NCBI GenBank assembly: GCA_964587655.1 | Contig: CAZPMT010000097.1 | Coordinates: forward strand, 1-21,098 | Source of the DNA: CAZPMT01 sp964587655 | GTDB taxonomy: Bacteria > Hydrogenedentota > Hydrogenedentia > Hydrogenedentales > SLHB01 | DNA: 21,098 nt | Direction: 5' to 3' | Shown: piece after piece, positions 21,036 through 21,098 of the stretch | Layout of the letters: every line of letters starts with the position of its first letter | Position numbering within the stretch: position 1 is the first letter of the stretch | Position numbers and translations under genes: made by a program | The notes under the pieces: generated by a model | Seen by the model: only the letters and a program-made list of their open reading frames with translations | Told to the model about the DNA's origin: nothing | Database searches by the model: none

Positions 21036-21098
21036 TGAGAGGCTGTGAAGAAATGCCGTCACAATACGCCCATTCACTCAGCGGCCCTGGAATGGCGT
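21036..21098. repeat. MITE/REP-like hairpin element, copy C (cut by window end)
   Basis: This segment is the reverse complement of 15498-15560 in copy A with one visible mismatch (GAGGC versus GAGGT near the end). It starts with the TGTGAAGAAATGCCGT end and breaks off at the edge just where the long inverted arm begins. Orientation is that of copy B. The 20934-21035 spacer before it shows nothing else I can support. Confidence 0.85.

Noticed and set aside
21006..21038. Tiny frame MNNLNMSEEE and a GAGGAGGA-preceded ATG at 21035
   Set aside because: The first is ten codons long and unsupported. The second runs into the hairpin element and the window edge, so it cannot be judged and is probably repeat-derived.

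Overview
The window is bacterial chromosome, GC-rich and densely coded. It has a DUF1559-type prepilin carrying the processing-associated H-x9-DG tail, a Tat-signal amidohydrolase, Gfo/Idh/MocA and ketose-epimerase-type sugar genes, and many short dispersed palindromic repeats. Together these suggest a planctomycete- or Hydrogenedentes-like (PVC-neighbourhood) organism. That is inference from gene content: there is no rRNA, tRNA or other phylogenetic marker to settle it.

Layout. 1-3447 (+): an unrecognised TPR/membrane protein, folD and a Gfo/Idh/MocA oxidoreductase. 3448-4433: a repeat-rich spacer, then a DUF104-type antitoxin/PIN toxin pair. 4495-8958 (-): HNH nuclease, priA, an iron-sulfur-flavoprotein-like reductase and nth, read from a consensus sigma70-type promoter at 8985-9013. 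9033-10162 (+): a divergent promoter, the prepilin gene and a clear intrinsic terminator. 10244-12632 (+): a class II aldolase-like gene and a Tat-exported amidohydrolase, probably one operon. 12642-12847: a hairpin repeat element. 12903-13535 (+): operator/promoter and hicAB. 13650-14397 (-): a HepT/MntA (HEPN/MNT) pair. 14550-15275 (-): a CPBP-type membrane protein. 15691-16474 (+): dodecin and an FmdB-type zinc-ribbon protein. 16755-20085 (+): argD-argF-argG. 20082-20933 (-): a ketose 3-epimerase-like TIM barrel whose stop codon interlocks with that of argG.

How the genes fit. argD, argF and argG supply three late steps of arginine synthesis (N-acetylornithine, then citrulline, then argininosuccinate). 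priA and nth are replication-restart and base-excision-repair genes. The oxidoreductase, aldolase, amidohydrolase and epimerase point to sugar or sugar-acid catabolism, although they lie in three separate places. Three small toxin-antitoxin modules sit in the window, two of them tail to tail.

The most distinctive non-coding feature is a family of about 180-205 bp MITE/REP-like elements. Copies lie at 15360-15562 and 16477-16660, and a third, truncated by the window edge, starts near 21036. Each complete copy holds long perfect inverted arms that differ in sequence between copies but match within a copy. I found no CRISPR array, no transposase, no prophage gene and no clearly undescribed multi-gene system. 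The repeat family and the toxin-antitoxin cluster deserve the most attention.
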